Shown here: one piece after another, positions 40,744-48,256 of the stretch
Position numbering within the stretch: position 1 is the stretch's first letter
How the letters are laid out: each line of letters opens with the position of its first letter
From: Huintestinicola sp050874005
GTDB taxonomy: Bacteria; Bacillota; Clostridia; Oscillospirales; Ruminococcaceae
Length of the DNA stretch: 64,000 nt
Reading direction: 5' to 3'
Assembly: GCF_050874005.1 (NCBI RefSeq)
Contig: NZ_JBNMJV010000006.1
Coordinates: 1-64,000 of the forward strand
Translations under genes and position numbers: made by a program
Notes under the pieces: model-generated
Seen by the model: only the letters and a program-made list of their open reading frames with translations
Told to the model about the DNA's origin: nothing
The model's database searches: none

Positions 40744-42085
40744 CTTCAGGTAACTCCTTTTCATCTTCTTTGTGTTTTATTACAGCTTTAATTCTGACAA
40801 TTCTCATATCCTCGGTAAGCAGCACGGTAAATTCAATATTTTTGTAGCTTACTGAGGGGGTTTCTCCGTCCTCGGGGATACGTCCCAGAAGGTCGGTGAT
40901 AAAGCCGCTCATAGTGTCATAACGGCAGTCCTCGGGAAGTGGCTCACCGAGAGCTTCCATAACATCTGCAGGGTCGGCAGTACCCTTTATCGTGTAAGTA
41001 TCATCGGATATTTTTGAGATATCCTCGGTCTCGTTGTCGTATTCGTCCTGAATACTGCCCACAATGGACTCCACAAGATCCTCCATCGTAACAAGACCTG
41101 CCGTGCCGCCGTATTCGTCCACAGCCACAGCTATCTGCAGCTTTTTTTCGGTGAACATCTTAAAAAGATCGTCGCACATACAGCTTTCGGGAACAAATTC
41201 GGCGTCTCTGAGAAATCTGCTGACCGTAACTCCCTGAGAGGACTCGGTGCCTATAAGGCATAACAGATCTTTAACGTGTATCATACCCTCGATGTGGTCA
41301 ACGCTTTCCCTGTAAACGGGGATACGTGAAAAACCGCTTTTAATGGCAGTATAGACCACCTCGGAGATCTCAGCGTCCACGCTCACCGCCACAATATCGG
41401 TGCGGTGGGTCATAACATCGCTTACAGTAAGCTCGTGGAACTCAAAAACGTTGTTTATCATTTCCTTTTCGGAGGATTCGATAGCGCCCGTTTCATTTCC
41501 TGCGTCCACCATCATCAGTATCTCTTCCTCGGTAACAGCGTCCTCATCGCCTTGGTTTCTGCCGAAAAGAGAGGAAATCGCCGCCGAAAGCTCGGTAATA
41601 GGTGATAACAGGTAATAGAGAATTCTGACAGCCCCTGCGGAGGACGCCGCAAATTTCTCGGCGGTATCGCCTCTCATAAGAATTCTCGGAAGGTCGCTGC
41701 CGAAAAATCTCAGTATAAGCGCCGCTATCAGAAAACACAGGGCAATTATGAGCCATACCATAGGAGCATTTGCATTTCCTGCCCCGATAAAAAAGGGCTT
41801 TGCGAAGGAAAAAGCAAATATCGCTCCAACAAGCAGGGAATTTAAAAGCTTGTGAACGGAAAACACAGCGAAAAATCTCCGCTGATTTTTAAACAGGCAA
41901 AAAAGTGTATGCCTGCCGTCCTTTTCATCTTCAAAGCTTTTTATCCTGCCCTCGCCAAGTTCGTCCGCCGCCGCCTCGGCGCAGCCGTAAAACAGCCTTA
42001 CCGCCACAAGAACGGCACAGATGACCGCAGCAATTATAAGCTCCTTCTCGTCCGAAATAATAAACCGACTCCCGTCTGCTTCCAT
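40724..42085 (-). CDS. CNNM/CorC-family membrane protein (hemolysin-type)
   Basis: The protein has 453 residues from ATG 42085 after GAAAGGAAGTCGGTT. The order is: N-terminal DUF21/CNNM membrane domain with about four helices (20-190), two CBS domains (about 205-330; MTHRTDIVAVSVDAEISEVV, FRKMF-type VDEYGGTAGLVTMEDLVESI) and a C-terminal CorC_HlyC domain (about 350-440). Such proteins are linked to magnesium or cobalt homeostasis. The gene overlaps and precedes the five transglutaminase genes. It carries the only promoter visible for the six-gene operon. Confidence 0.9.
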   Translation of the reverse strand: MEADGSRFIISDEKELIIAAVICAVLVAVRLFYGCAEAAADELGEGRIKSFEDEKDGRHTLFCLFKNQRRFFAVFSVHKLLNSLLVGAIFAFSFAKPFFIGAGNANAPMVWLIIALCFLIAALILRFFGSDLPRILMRGDTAEKFAASSAGAVRILYYLLSPITELSAAISSLFGRNQGDEDAVTEEEILMMVDAGNETGAIESSEKEMINNVFEFHELTVSDVMTHRTDIVAVSVDAEISEVVYTAIKSGFSRIPVYRESVDHIEGMIHVKDLLCLIGTESSQGVTVSRFLRDAEFVPESCMCDDLFKMFTEKKLQIAVAVDEYGGTAGLVTMEDLVESIVGSIQDEYDNETEDISKISDDTYTIKGTADPADVMEALGEPLPEDCRYDTMSGFITDLLGRIPEDGETPSVSYKNIEFTVLLTEDMRIVRIKAVIKHKEDEKELPEDEDNKQ

Positions 42086-42163
42086 AACCGACTTCCTTTC
42101 GGGGAAAAAATTTTTATATGCCATTGTACAGGGCATATTTTTCATTCTGATGATACATTGTAA

Positions 42164-42192
42164 ATTATACTACAAAACTCATTCAATGTCAA
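42164..42192 (-). promoter_or_regulatory. Promoter of the CNNM/transglutaminase operon
   Basis: On the minus strand TTGACA (42187-42192), 17 bases and TATAAT (42164-42169). The leader is about 70 bases long. The stretch from 42193 to 42360 is AT-rich and shows no gene or other clear signal. Confidence 0.85.
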
Positions 42193-42364
42193 CGTGACAA
42201 TGAGATAATAAGATTAAAAGATAAAAGGGTTAATTCGTTAAAATTGCCCTAAAAACCGTGGCTTTCGGCTGAAAGTAAAAATAGTGTAACGATTTGTAAT
42301 CAAAATTTGGCATAATTTCATAATCAAAATCAAAATATATGTTCCTAAAATAACATAAAACAAA

Positions 42365-42396
42365 GCGCCGTATCTCATAAAAATGAAATACAGCGC
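42365..42396 (-). terminator. Terminator of the ABC-2 / Asn-Gln-rich protein operon
   Basis: GCGCCGTATCTCAT pairs with ATGAAATACAGCGC (one G-T and one mismatch). On the minus strand TTTGTTTTATG follows. It is 32 bases after the stop of the small Asn/Gln-rich gene. Confidence 0.75.
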
Positions 42397-42427
42397 ATTG
42401 ATTGAATGGAGATGAAAATCAGAGCAT

Positions 42428-42571
42428 TTATCTTTCGGAACGGTTGTCCTTGCAGTTCTGACCATTCTGCTGATTTTTCTGCTGCTGGTTCTGCTGACGG
42501 TTCTGCTGATTCTGCTGCTGGTTCTGCTGATTATTCTGCTGACGGTTGTTATTCTGGTTCTGATTAAACAT
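42428..42571 (-). CDS. 47-residue Asn/Gln-rich small protein
   Basis: ATG 42571 follows GGAAAGGAAGTATTACTA, and the frame ends at TAA 42428. Residues 2-38 are almost only Asn and Gln with a few Arg (QNNQQNQQQNQQNRQQNQQQ), then NCKDNRSER, giving one Cys. A ribosome site, a terminator and the strongly biased composition support a real gene. Similar tiny Asn/Gln proteins occur in Clostridia, and some small acid-soluble or sporulation proteins have related compositions, but I assign no function. Confidence 0.65.
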   Translation of the reverse strand: MFNQNQNNNRQQNNQQNQQQNQQNRQQNQQQKNQQNGQNCKDNRSER

Positions 42572-42589
42572 TAGTAATACTTCCTTTCC

Positions 42590-42642
42590 ACGGGAAAATG
42601 TTTTCCCCGTTACAGAAGTATTATGTTCGGGATACGCCCGAA
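42590..42642 (-). other. Two hairpins in the leader of the Asn/Gln-rich gene
   Basis: ACGGGAAAA/TTTTCCCCGT (42590-42610) and TTCGGG-ATACG-CCCGAA (42626-42642) lie between the small membrane protein gene and the Asn/Gln-rich gene. They may process or attenuate the operon transcript, or control translation of the small gene. Confidence 0.5.
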
Positions 42643-42658
42643 TATACAGAAGAACATA

Positions 42659-42946
42659 TCACTTGAAAAAAATACTGCTGTCGGAAAAATCCTCACATTC
42701 CATCTCGTCACGCTGCTTTTTCAGCTCGGAAGCATTTCGGAAATTTTCCTTTTTTTGGAGAATATCACGGATAGTAAGAAGTATCACCAGCAGAGCCGCA
42801 CCCGACAGCATAAGCATATCGGAAACGCTTAGCCCCAGCCGTTCTCTGAAATACCACAGCCCGGCGACAGCGGCGGCTGATATGACCGCCGTGCCTATAA
42901 GCATAGGATTTTTCTGCATTTTAGGCTCATAATCGTGGAATATCAT
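42659..42946 (-). CDS. Small two-helix membrane protein
   Basis: The protein has 95 residues and its ATG overlaps the stop of the ABC-2 permease (ATGA). Two membrane helices (about 15-33 and 44-60) surround a short loop; the C-terminus is charged (ILQKKENFRNASELKKQRDE). The translational coupling indicates an accessory part of the exporter. I do not recognise a family. Confidence 0.65.
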   Translation of the reverse strand: MIFHDYEPKMQKNPMLIGTAVISAAAVAGLWYFRERLGLSVSDMLMLSGAALLVILLTIRDILQKKENFRNASELKKQRDEMECEDFSDSSIFFK

Positions 42947-44286
42947 TTTGCCCCACCTTTTATAAGGCTTTTCTTTCTGCCTCTGTCAGCGGAGAAATTC
43001 ATAGTAAACAGCAGGTCGGAGGTAAACATCTTCACCGCCAGATACATACAAACCGCAAAGAACACCGCCTGATAGATAAGGCCGCCGATAACGAGAGCCG
43101 TCTCACCGAACATAAGATTGCTCATAGCCGTGTAAGTGTGAGTAAAGGGAATGATGTACATAATGATCTTAAGTGCGGGAGACATAGAGTTAACGTCTGC
43201 AAACATCGTAACGAAGAAAGGTATCATAGTCGCCATCATAATGGGCATAACTAAGGTCTGCACCGACTTTGTGTCCGTAGCCATAGCGCCGAGGATAAGC
43301 GATACCGAAAGTCCGATAGCGATCGTAAGGAACAGGTCAAGACCGAAAATAAGGATATCGCCTATACCGAGAGTAAGTCCCAGACTTGCCAGAGCCTCAG
43401 CCCCCGAGGTAATGCCTGCAGTATTTGCAGCAGCACCCTCCTCAAGCTCAGCAGCAGCGCCTCCCATCATACTCTGCATATAGAAAGCAAATCCGATTAT
43501 CATAGCACCCGCATTAAGAAGCGCCACGATAACAGCAGATATCATCTTAGCGGTAAGCACCGTAATTCTCGAAACGGGAGCGGACATAAGCGTTTCCAGA
43601 GTCTTGTCGATCTTTTCCGTAGAAATAGCGGTCATTATCATCTGAGAAGCCATCAGGATAAGGAAGAAGACCGCAAAGGGAGCTATCATAGACTGACTCA
43701 TAAGCACGCCCATAAGCATATCCGCCGATACCTGAACGGTCTTGCCGTTAGCCGTAGTGTATTCTACAGTTACAACAGGCTCCGCAAGAAGCTCCTTTTC
43801 GCTTTCGGTCATACCCATTTTCTGAGTTTCGATGTAATTTCTCACATAGCTTGAAATGGAAGCAGTAAGGCTTGAAGCGGACATATTCTGCATAGAAGTT
43901 GTAAGACCGCCGCCCGTAACAATGCTCACGCAGTCAACGCCTGCCGACTCGGAACCGTTCACAACGCTGTCACCGAAACCCTCGGGGATAATAACGAGAT
44001 TTTTGATGTCAAGTCTCTCCATCTCGCTCTCAAGGTCCTCGGACTGAAGAGTGACCACCGTAGGGTCAGCGCCGTAATCGGGGAGAGCTTTTATCATTTC
44101 CTCTGTAAATGCCGAACCGTCAAGATCGGCAATGTTCACGCTTGAATTGTTAAGAGCCTCGTCCATAGCGCCGCCCATGACCTTGCCCATAACAATGAGC
44201 AGAACACAGGTGAATATCATCGAGAAGATAGCCTGAGGAGTAAGCAGCTCTTTTATCTCTTTTTTTAACAGATTACCTAATTTCAT
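42943..44286 (-). CDS. ABC-2 type exporter permease (NatB-like)
   Basis: The protein has 447 residues from ATG 44286 (MKLGNLLKKEIKELLTPQAI) with AAAGGGTGG upstream. The first helix is followed by a large extracellular domain (about 45-190) and five or six more helices, the layout of ABC2_membrane_3/NatB proteins. The motif EKIDKTLETLMSAPVSRITV before helix 3 is typical. It pairs with the ATPase encoded just upstream, which it overlaps by 14 bases. The exported substrate (ions, peptides or lipids) is unknown. Confidence 0.88.
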   Translation of the reverse strand: MKLGNLLKKEIKELLTPQAIFSMIFTCVLLIVMGKVMGGAMDEALNNSSVNIADLDGSAFTEEMIKALPDYGADPTVVTLQSEDLESEMERLDIKNLVIIPEGFGDSVVNGSESAGVDCVSIVTGGGLTTSMQNMSASSLTASISSYVRNYIETQKMGMTESEKELLAEPVVTVEYTTANGKTVQVSADMLMGVLMSQSMIAPFAVFFLILMASQMIMTAISTEKIDKTLETLMSAPVSRITVLTAKMISAVIVALLNAGAMIIGFAFYMQSMMGGAAAELEEGAAANTAGITSGAEALASLGLTLGIGDILIFGLDLFLTIAIGLSVSLILGAMATDTKSVQTLVMPIMMATMIPFFVTMFADVNSMSPALKIIMYIIPFTHTYTAMSNLMFGETALVIGGLIYQAVFFAVCMYLAVKMFTSDLLFTMNFSADRGRKKSLIKGGAK

Positions 44287-45016
44287 CTGACTGCACCACC
44301 CTTTCAAAAACTTCCTCAAGATTAGCGGCATTATAACGTGCTTTCAGCTCGTCGATGGTGCCCGTGACCATAAGCTCGCCGTGAGCCATAATTCCCACCC
44401 TGTCGGAAACGTACTCTATTTCAAGCATATTGTGTGATGAAAGCAGGAAGCTCATACCCTCCTCGGCGGAAAGACGCTTTATGGTCTTTCTGATGTCCAG
44501 AGCGTTGATAACGTCAAGACCCGAGGTAGCCTCGTCAAGAATGGCAAGCTTGGGGCGTGTCATAACAGCACGGGAAAGCAGCAGCTTTCTTATCATACCA
44601 CGTGAGTAGCCGCCTATCTTTTCCTCCAGCCTGTCGCCCAGACCGCACATATTCACAGCCCTGTTCACATACTTGTCTATCTCGTCCTTGTCGGCGGAAA
44701 AAAGTCCCGCCATAAAGTAAAGGTAGTCCATACCGGTCATAGTCTTGTATGCGCCTGCCTCGTCGGGGAGATATGTAATAGCCTGTCTTACCTTGTCAGG
44801 CTCGGAGATGATGCTGTGACCGTTCACAAAAGCGTCGCCGCCCGTGGGCTTGATAAGGGTGGATATCATTCTGATGGTCGAAGTCTTGCCTGCGCCGTTT
44901 GGACCGATGAGAGCGAAAATTTCTCCCTCTCCCACGGTAAAGCTCACGTCCTTGACCGCCATAACGCCCTTTTTGTAGGATTTAGACAGTCCCTCTGCCT
45001 TTAATACGTCAGCCAA
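44273..45016 (-). CDS. ABC exporter ATPase (NatA/CcmA-like)
   Basis: The protein has 247 residues. I set the start at TTG 45016 because GGAGGG lies seven bases before it and the protein then begins (M)ADVLKAEGLSKSYKKG. Walker A is GPNGAGKTS, the signature is GGYSRGMIRKL and Walker B is LAILDEATSGLD, with H-loop LLSSHNM. It drives the adjacent permease. Confidence 0.9.
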   Translation of the reverse strand: MADVLKAEGLSKSYKKGVMAVKDVSFTVGEGEIFALIGPNGAGKTSTIRMISTLIKPTGGDAFVNGHSIISEPDKVRQAITYLPDEAGAYKTMTGMDYLYFMAGLFSADKDEIDKYVNRAVNMCGLGDRLEEKIGGYSRGMIRKLLLSRAVMTRPKLAILDEATSGLDVINALDIRKTIKRLSAEEGMSFLLSSHNMLEIEYVSDRVGIMAHGELMVTGTIDELKARYNAANLEEVFERVVQSDEIR

Positions 45017-45057
45017 TTTAAAACCCTCCTGTTTTATGATAATGTAAAACAATATAT

Positions 45058-45086
45058 AATATATCATCTTATTTATAAAATGTCAA
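45058..45086 (-). promoter_or_regulatory. Promoter of the ABC-2 exporter operon
   Basis: On the minus strand TTGACA (45081-45086), 17 bases and TATATT (45058-45063). Confidence 0.7.
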
Positions 45087-45105
45087 TAGTGCATTTTAAA
45101 TTATG

Positions 45106-45228
45106 TCATCTCATAACCTTGCGCTCATAAGTGACAATGATTCCATAACCCATTGCCGCATATGGCGTTACCGAAATTACACGCCGGCCGTCGGCTGCCA
45201 TTCTGTTCATTTCCTTTTCTGCAGCCAT
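45106..45228 (-). CDS. 40-residue DUF4177-like small protein
   Basis: ATG 45228 follows CGGGGGAGTTTTT. The product MAAEKEMNRMAADGRRVISV continues TPYAAMGYGIIVTYERKVMR. The pattern MAADG-x-RVxSVTP, then an aromatic-rich strand ending in TYER, is the C-terminal half of DUF4177-type proteins, which are themselves short. The typical Trp of GW is Arg here. Its own promoter lies at 45322-45350. Function unknown. Confidence 0.6.
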   Translation of the reverse strand: MAAEKEMNRMAADGRRVISVTPYAAMGYGIIVTYERKVMR

Positions 45229-45321
45229 AAAAACTCCCCCGAGAACGGCAAAAAAATATTATCCCAAGCATAAGCTTCTCTTCCGTTCCCGACTCGAAGC
45301 AGGGAAAATCTCCCAACTATT

Positions 45322-45350
45322 ATTTTAGCACAAAGGCAGATGGTAATCAA
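45322..45350 (-). promoter_or_regulatory. Promoter of the DUF4177-like gene
   Basis: On the minus strand TTGATT (45345-45350), 17 bases and TAAAAT (45322-45327), giving a leader of about 85 bases. Confidence 0.6.
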
Positions 45351-45385
45351 TAGAATTATTATATTCTAATACGGTTAATGAAATT

Positions 45386-45733
45386 TTAATCTTCGTGCTT
45401 TTCTTCATCTCTCTCGTCCGGCTCGCCGTTAATGACGTAATCGAGAAAGACCTTCACATTTTCAAACTCTCTCGTGTGACCGTCGGGATAGGTGTAAAAA
45501 AACGGTTCATTAAGCTCGGGAGCCTCTCCGGGAGGAATATTCCCATTCCGCTCGGTACGCTTTTGCGCAGCGGACTTTTTGCGCTTTTTGACGCATTCCG
45601 TAAGCAGATATTCTATCTGCCCGTTAATGGAACGGAAATCATCCTCCGCCCATTTTGCAAGCTCGTCGTAAAGGGAAGCGGACAGCCTGAGAGGGACCTG
45701 CTTTTTGCCCTTTGCCTTATCATTTTCAGCCAA
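45386..45733 (-). CDS. Arc-type ribbon-helix-helix protein
   Basis: The protein has 115 residues. The start is TTG 45733, seven bases after GGAGG; a GTG at 45742 lies inside that site. The N-terminus KGKKQVPLRLSASLYDELAK and WAEDDFRSINGQIEYLLTEC form an Arc-like ribbon-helix-helix (QVPLRL is the DNA-contacting strand). The C-terminal half is a Pro/Glu-rich tail. It ends the SPFH/YhfC operon and is the best candidate to bind the tandem TGATATCA palindromes before that operon. Confidence 0.8.
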   Translation of the reverse strand: MAENDKAKGKKQVPLRLSASLYDELAKWAEDDFRSINGQIEYLLTECVKKRKKSAAQKRTERNGNIPPGEAPELNEPFFYTYPDGHTREFENVKVFLDYVINGEPDERDEEKHED

Positions 45734-45751
45734 ACGCTTCACCTCCGATCA

Positions 45752-46117
45752 TCATTTTTTCTTGTCGGCTATAAGAATGGAAATTAGCAGTACAGCTCCG
45801 ATAATGTTTACATAAGCCGCAAATGCCGTATCTGAAATGCTTTCATAAAATACGGGAACAAAAAACAGAGGAACGCTGAGAACAAGCAGCACAACGCTTG
45901 ATACCGAAAGTATCCTGTCAAGCTTTGCCCTGTTATTATATCCGTTTTCGGCGGCAAGCCCGAAACTGAATTTCAGCATTGCCGTCAGAATGAAATTCAC
46001 GCAGACAACCACCGCCGCCCCGATACAAAGCTCGGACTTACTCCATAACGCAATTACAAGAGCGGTAAAAACGGCGGCAGAGATGCCGAGAATTATCCTG
46101 CATATCCTGCCTTTCAA
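45752..46117 (-). CDS. Four-helix membrane protein of the SPFH cluster
   Basis: The protein has 121 residues with four predicted membrane helices. It starts at TTG 46117, overlapping the TGA of the YhfC gene (TTGA), behind GAGGAGGAGACGGC. The C-terminus is IADKKK. No family is recognised. The coupling to yhfC and the ribbon-helix-helix gene suggests a shared membrane function. Confidence 0.65.
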   Translation of the reverse strand: MKGRICRIILGISAAVFTALVIALWSKSELCIGAAVVVCVNFILTAMLKFSFGLAAENGYNNRAKLDRILSVSSVVLLVLSVPLFFVPVFYESISDTAFAAYVNIIGAVLLISILIADKKK

Positions 46118-46917
46118 GCCGTCTCCTCCTCTGTGCAGACCGCCTTCGTCCTCCTGTACGACTTAACTGCAAACCAGACTGCCGCCGCTGTAATGACAGT
46201 AATTATCGGATAGAGGGCATACAAAGGTATCACCTCTCTCTGATAAAGCACCGCAGGAATGTCAAGTGCTGCGTGGAAAAAGATACAAGCGGGGAAAAGC
46301 AAACCCTTGCCCTTGACCCTCGCACTCTCGAAAACTATTACCGACATAGCCGTGTGGAACGTCATAGCAATAATTCGCTCGAGAACGCTCAGAAGCATTG
46401 TGCCCGTTCCCACCGCTGCCAGCGTTTCAAGCTGTGTGCGCAGAGCTTCGGCGGTTTCCGCATTGCCTCCCGAGGAAAGGGAGATCATTGCATCAAGCCC
46501 CATCTGATTTGTCATAATTGCCGTAACTGCGCTGCCGAGCATTGAAAGCCCTGCAAGCAAAATGGCTTCGGTTCCGCCGTGACCCAGACCATACATAACG
46601 GCTTCTTTGGGGTCATTTCGCTGTTTCATCACCGTTTTGAAAGTGACAAATCTGCCCGTTTCTTCAAAAATTCCTGCGGCAAACGCTCCGTAAAATACGT
46701 AAGCGACTGTGCTGCCGCTTACAACGGGGAGCATAAAATAATGCATTATCTGTTCAAGGACAAGAGCAAACAGGAAAAAGACCGCTCCGCCGATGAAAAA
46801 CGAAGAAATTCTCACGTCCTTGTTTTTTATCTTGTAAATTATCATTGCCACGATGGGAATGATAATGCACAGCAAGCTGCAGATGAGCATTGAAGCTATT
46901 GAGGTATTTGAAAACAT
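46114..46917 (-). CDS. YhfC-family intramembrane metalloprotease
   Basis: The protein has 267 residues and seven or eight membrane helices. GIFEETGRFVTFK matches the EExxR motif of YhfC (PF10086), related to the CAAX/CPBP protease clan; further candidate metal ligands are GLGHGGTEAI and FFHAALDIP. It is encoded after the SPFH protein, with a hairpin in the gap, and before two smaller genes. A role in cutting membrane proteins gathered by the SPFH scaffold is inferred. Confidence 0.82.
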   Translation of the reverse strand: MFSNTSIASMLICSLLCIIIPIVAMIIYKIKNKDVRISSFFIGGAVFFLFALVLEQIMHYFMLPVVSGSTVAYVFYGAFAAGIFEETGRFVTFKTVMKQRNDPKEAVMYGLGHGGTEAILLAGLSMLGSAVTAIMTNQMGLDAMISLSSGGNAETAEALRTQLETLAAVGTGTMLLSVLERIIAMTFHTAMSVIVFESARVKGKGLLFPACIFFHAALDIPAVLYQREVIPLYALYPIITVITAAAVWFAVKSYRRTKAVCTEEETA

Positions 46918-46946
46918 AAACTGTCACCTCGTTTAAATGCATATCT

Positions 46947-46984
46947 GTTCCCGTCTCCCGGTCTGAGGTGGGGGAGACAGGAAC
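46947..46984 (-). other. Intercistronic hairpin between SPFH and yhfC genes
   Basis: GTTCCTGTCTCCC pairs with GGGAGACGGGAAC on the minus strand with one mismatch. No T run follows, so it is more likely an mRNA stabiliser or processing site than a full terminator. Confidence 0.55.
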
Positions 46985-46999
46985 GACTTGAGTTTGTTA

Positions 47000-48001
47000 T
47001 CAATAAATGGAACCGCTGTTAACAATAGGCTGAGCGTCCTTGTTTCCGCAGAGTACAACGAGCAGATTTGATACCATCTGCGCCTTTCTCTCGTCGTCCA
47101 GGTCGCAGACGTTATTCTCGGTAATGCGCTCGAGAGCCATTTCGACCATACCCACAGCGCCGTCAACGATCTTCTGCCTTGCCTCGATGATAGCTGCCGC
47201 CTGCTGTCTCTGGAGCATTGCCGCAGCGATCTCGGGAGCGTATGCAAGGTGAGTGATGCGAGCCTCGATGACCTCAAGACCTGCGTCCGCAACTCTGTTC
47301 TGAAGCTCCGCCTTGAGATTTTCAGCAACCTCGGCAGAGGAGCCTCTGAGGGACTTGCCGCCGTCATTTCCCACATCATAGGGATAAAGGCTTGCCACGT
47401 CTCTGAGGGTGGAGTCCGCCTGAATGGAAATGTACTCCTGGTAATTGTCAACGTTAAAAACAGCCTTTGCGGTGTTTGCTATCTTCCAGATGACCACAAT
47501 GCTCACCTCAACGGGGTTTCCGTCCTTGTCGTTTATCTTCTGCTTTTTGTTGTTGAGGGTCATCGCCTTGAGCGAAAGCTTTTTGGAAACGGAAGCCGTT
47601 TTGACCTCGGCTTTGCCGTCCGCAGATGTGTGAACATTCATCTGTGAAGCCATTTCCGCAGCATATGCGGGATTTACTGCAGATGAGAAAGGATTTACAA
47701 AGAAAATGCCTTCCTTTTTGAGAGTGCCTGTGTATTTTCCAAAAAGTGTAAGTACGAGAGCCTCGTTGGGACGAATGACCTTGATGCCCATAAACGGTAT
47801 CCAGCCCACACAGAGCCACAGAATACAGATCACGAGCAGCGGAGCGCCGAAGGTGGGAGCGCCGCTGTCAAGGTTCATTCCCGCAGGAATTATGCCCACG
47901 ACCGCTGCGATGTAAAGAATAACAAATAAAAATGCGCTTGCCAGACCGTTGGGAGCGTTAAGCTCCTTTTCTTCAATTTCGCCTGTAATTTTCTTGCTCA
48001 T
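47000..48001 (-). CDS. SPFH/Band 7 domain membrane protein
   Basis: The protein has 333 residues, with GGGAGGAAATTTT before ATG 48001. Two N-terminal membrane helices (about 22-80) precede the SPFH domain (about 80-270; IKVIRPNEALVLTLFGKYTG, ADAGLEVIEARITHLAYAPE) and a C-terminal helical part (QRQQAAAIIEARQKIVDGAV). It belongs to the prohibitin/stomatin superfamily, which scaffolds membrane microdomains and often works with membrane proteases. It is first in an operon with a YhfC protease, a four-helix protein and an Arc-type regulator. Confidence 0.9.
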   Translation of the reverse strand: MSKKITGEIEEKELNAPNGLASAFLFVILYIAAVVGIIPAGMNLDSGAPTFGAPLLVICILWLCVGWIPFMGIKVIRPNEALVLTLFGKYTGTLKKEGIFFVNPFSSAVNPAYAAEMASQMNVHTSADGKAEVKTASVSKKLSLKAMTLNNKKQKINDKDGNPVEVSIVVIWKIANTAKAVFNVDNYQEYISIQADSTLRDVASLYPYDVGNDGGKSLRGSSAEVAENLKAELQNRVADAGLEVIEARITHLAYAPEIAAAMLQRQQAAAIIEARQKIVDGAVGMVEMALERITENNVCDLDDERKAQMVSNLLVVLCGNKDAQPIVNSGSIY

Positions 48002-48047
48002 AAAATTTCCTCCCTTATGATACGTCAGAATTGGGTTTGATCTGAAA

Positions 48048-48097
48048 TGATATCATTTTGATATCATTATCATAACACATATTTCCATATTTGTCAA
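48048..48097 (-). promoter_or_regulatory. SPFH operon promoter with tandem operator
   Basis: On the minus strand TTGACA (48092-48097), 17 bases and TATGAT (48069-48074). Two perfect palindromes TGATATCA lie at 48048-48055 and 48059-48066, eleven bases apart, over the start site. One helical turn between identical short palindromes is the usual layout for ribbon-helix-helix repressors, and the operon encodes one. Confidence 0.7.
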
Positions 48098-48256
48098 GAG
48101 GTCTGTGAAAATATTTTTTACGGGGAATATTTTACAAAAATTAGAAACAGTGCTTAATAATATTGCCATTAAAATTAACAAATTAGAATAAAACATTATC
48201 CATTGATATGGTATAATAACTTTGTATGCGAAAAATTGTTTTAAGGAGAGATGGGA

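Noticed and set aside
46933..47451. Long open frame inside the SPFH gene
   Set aside because: It is an antisense-free shadow of the SPFH coding sequence in another frame of the same strand; no ribosome site and biased composition.
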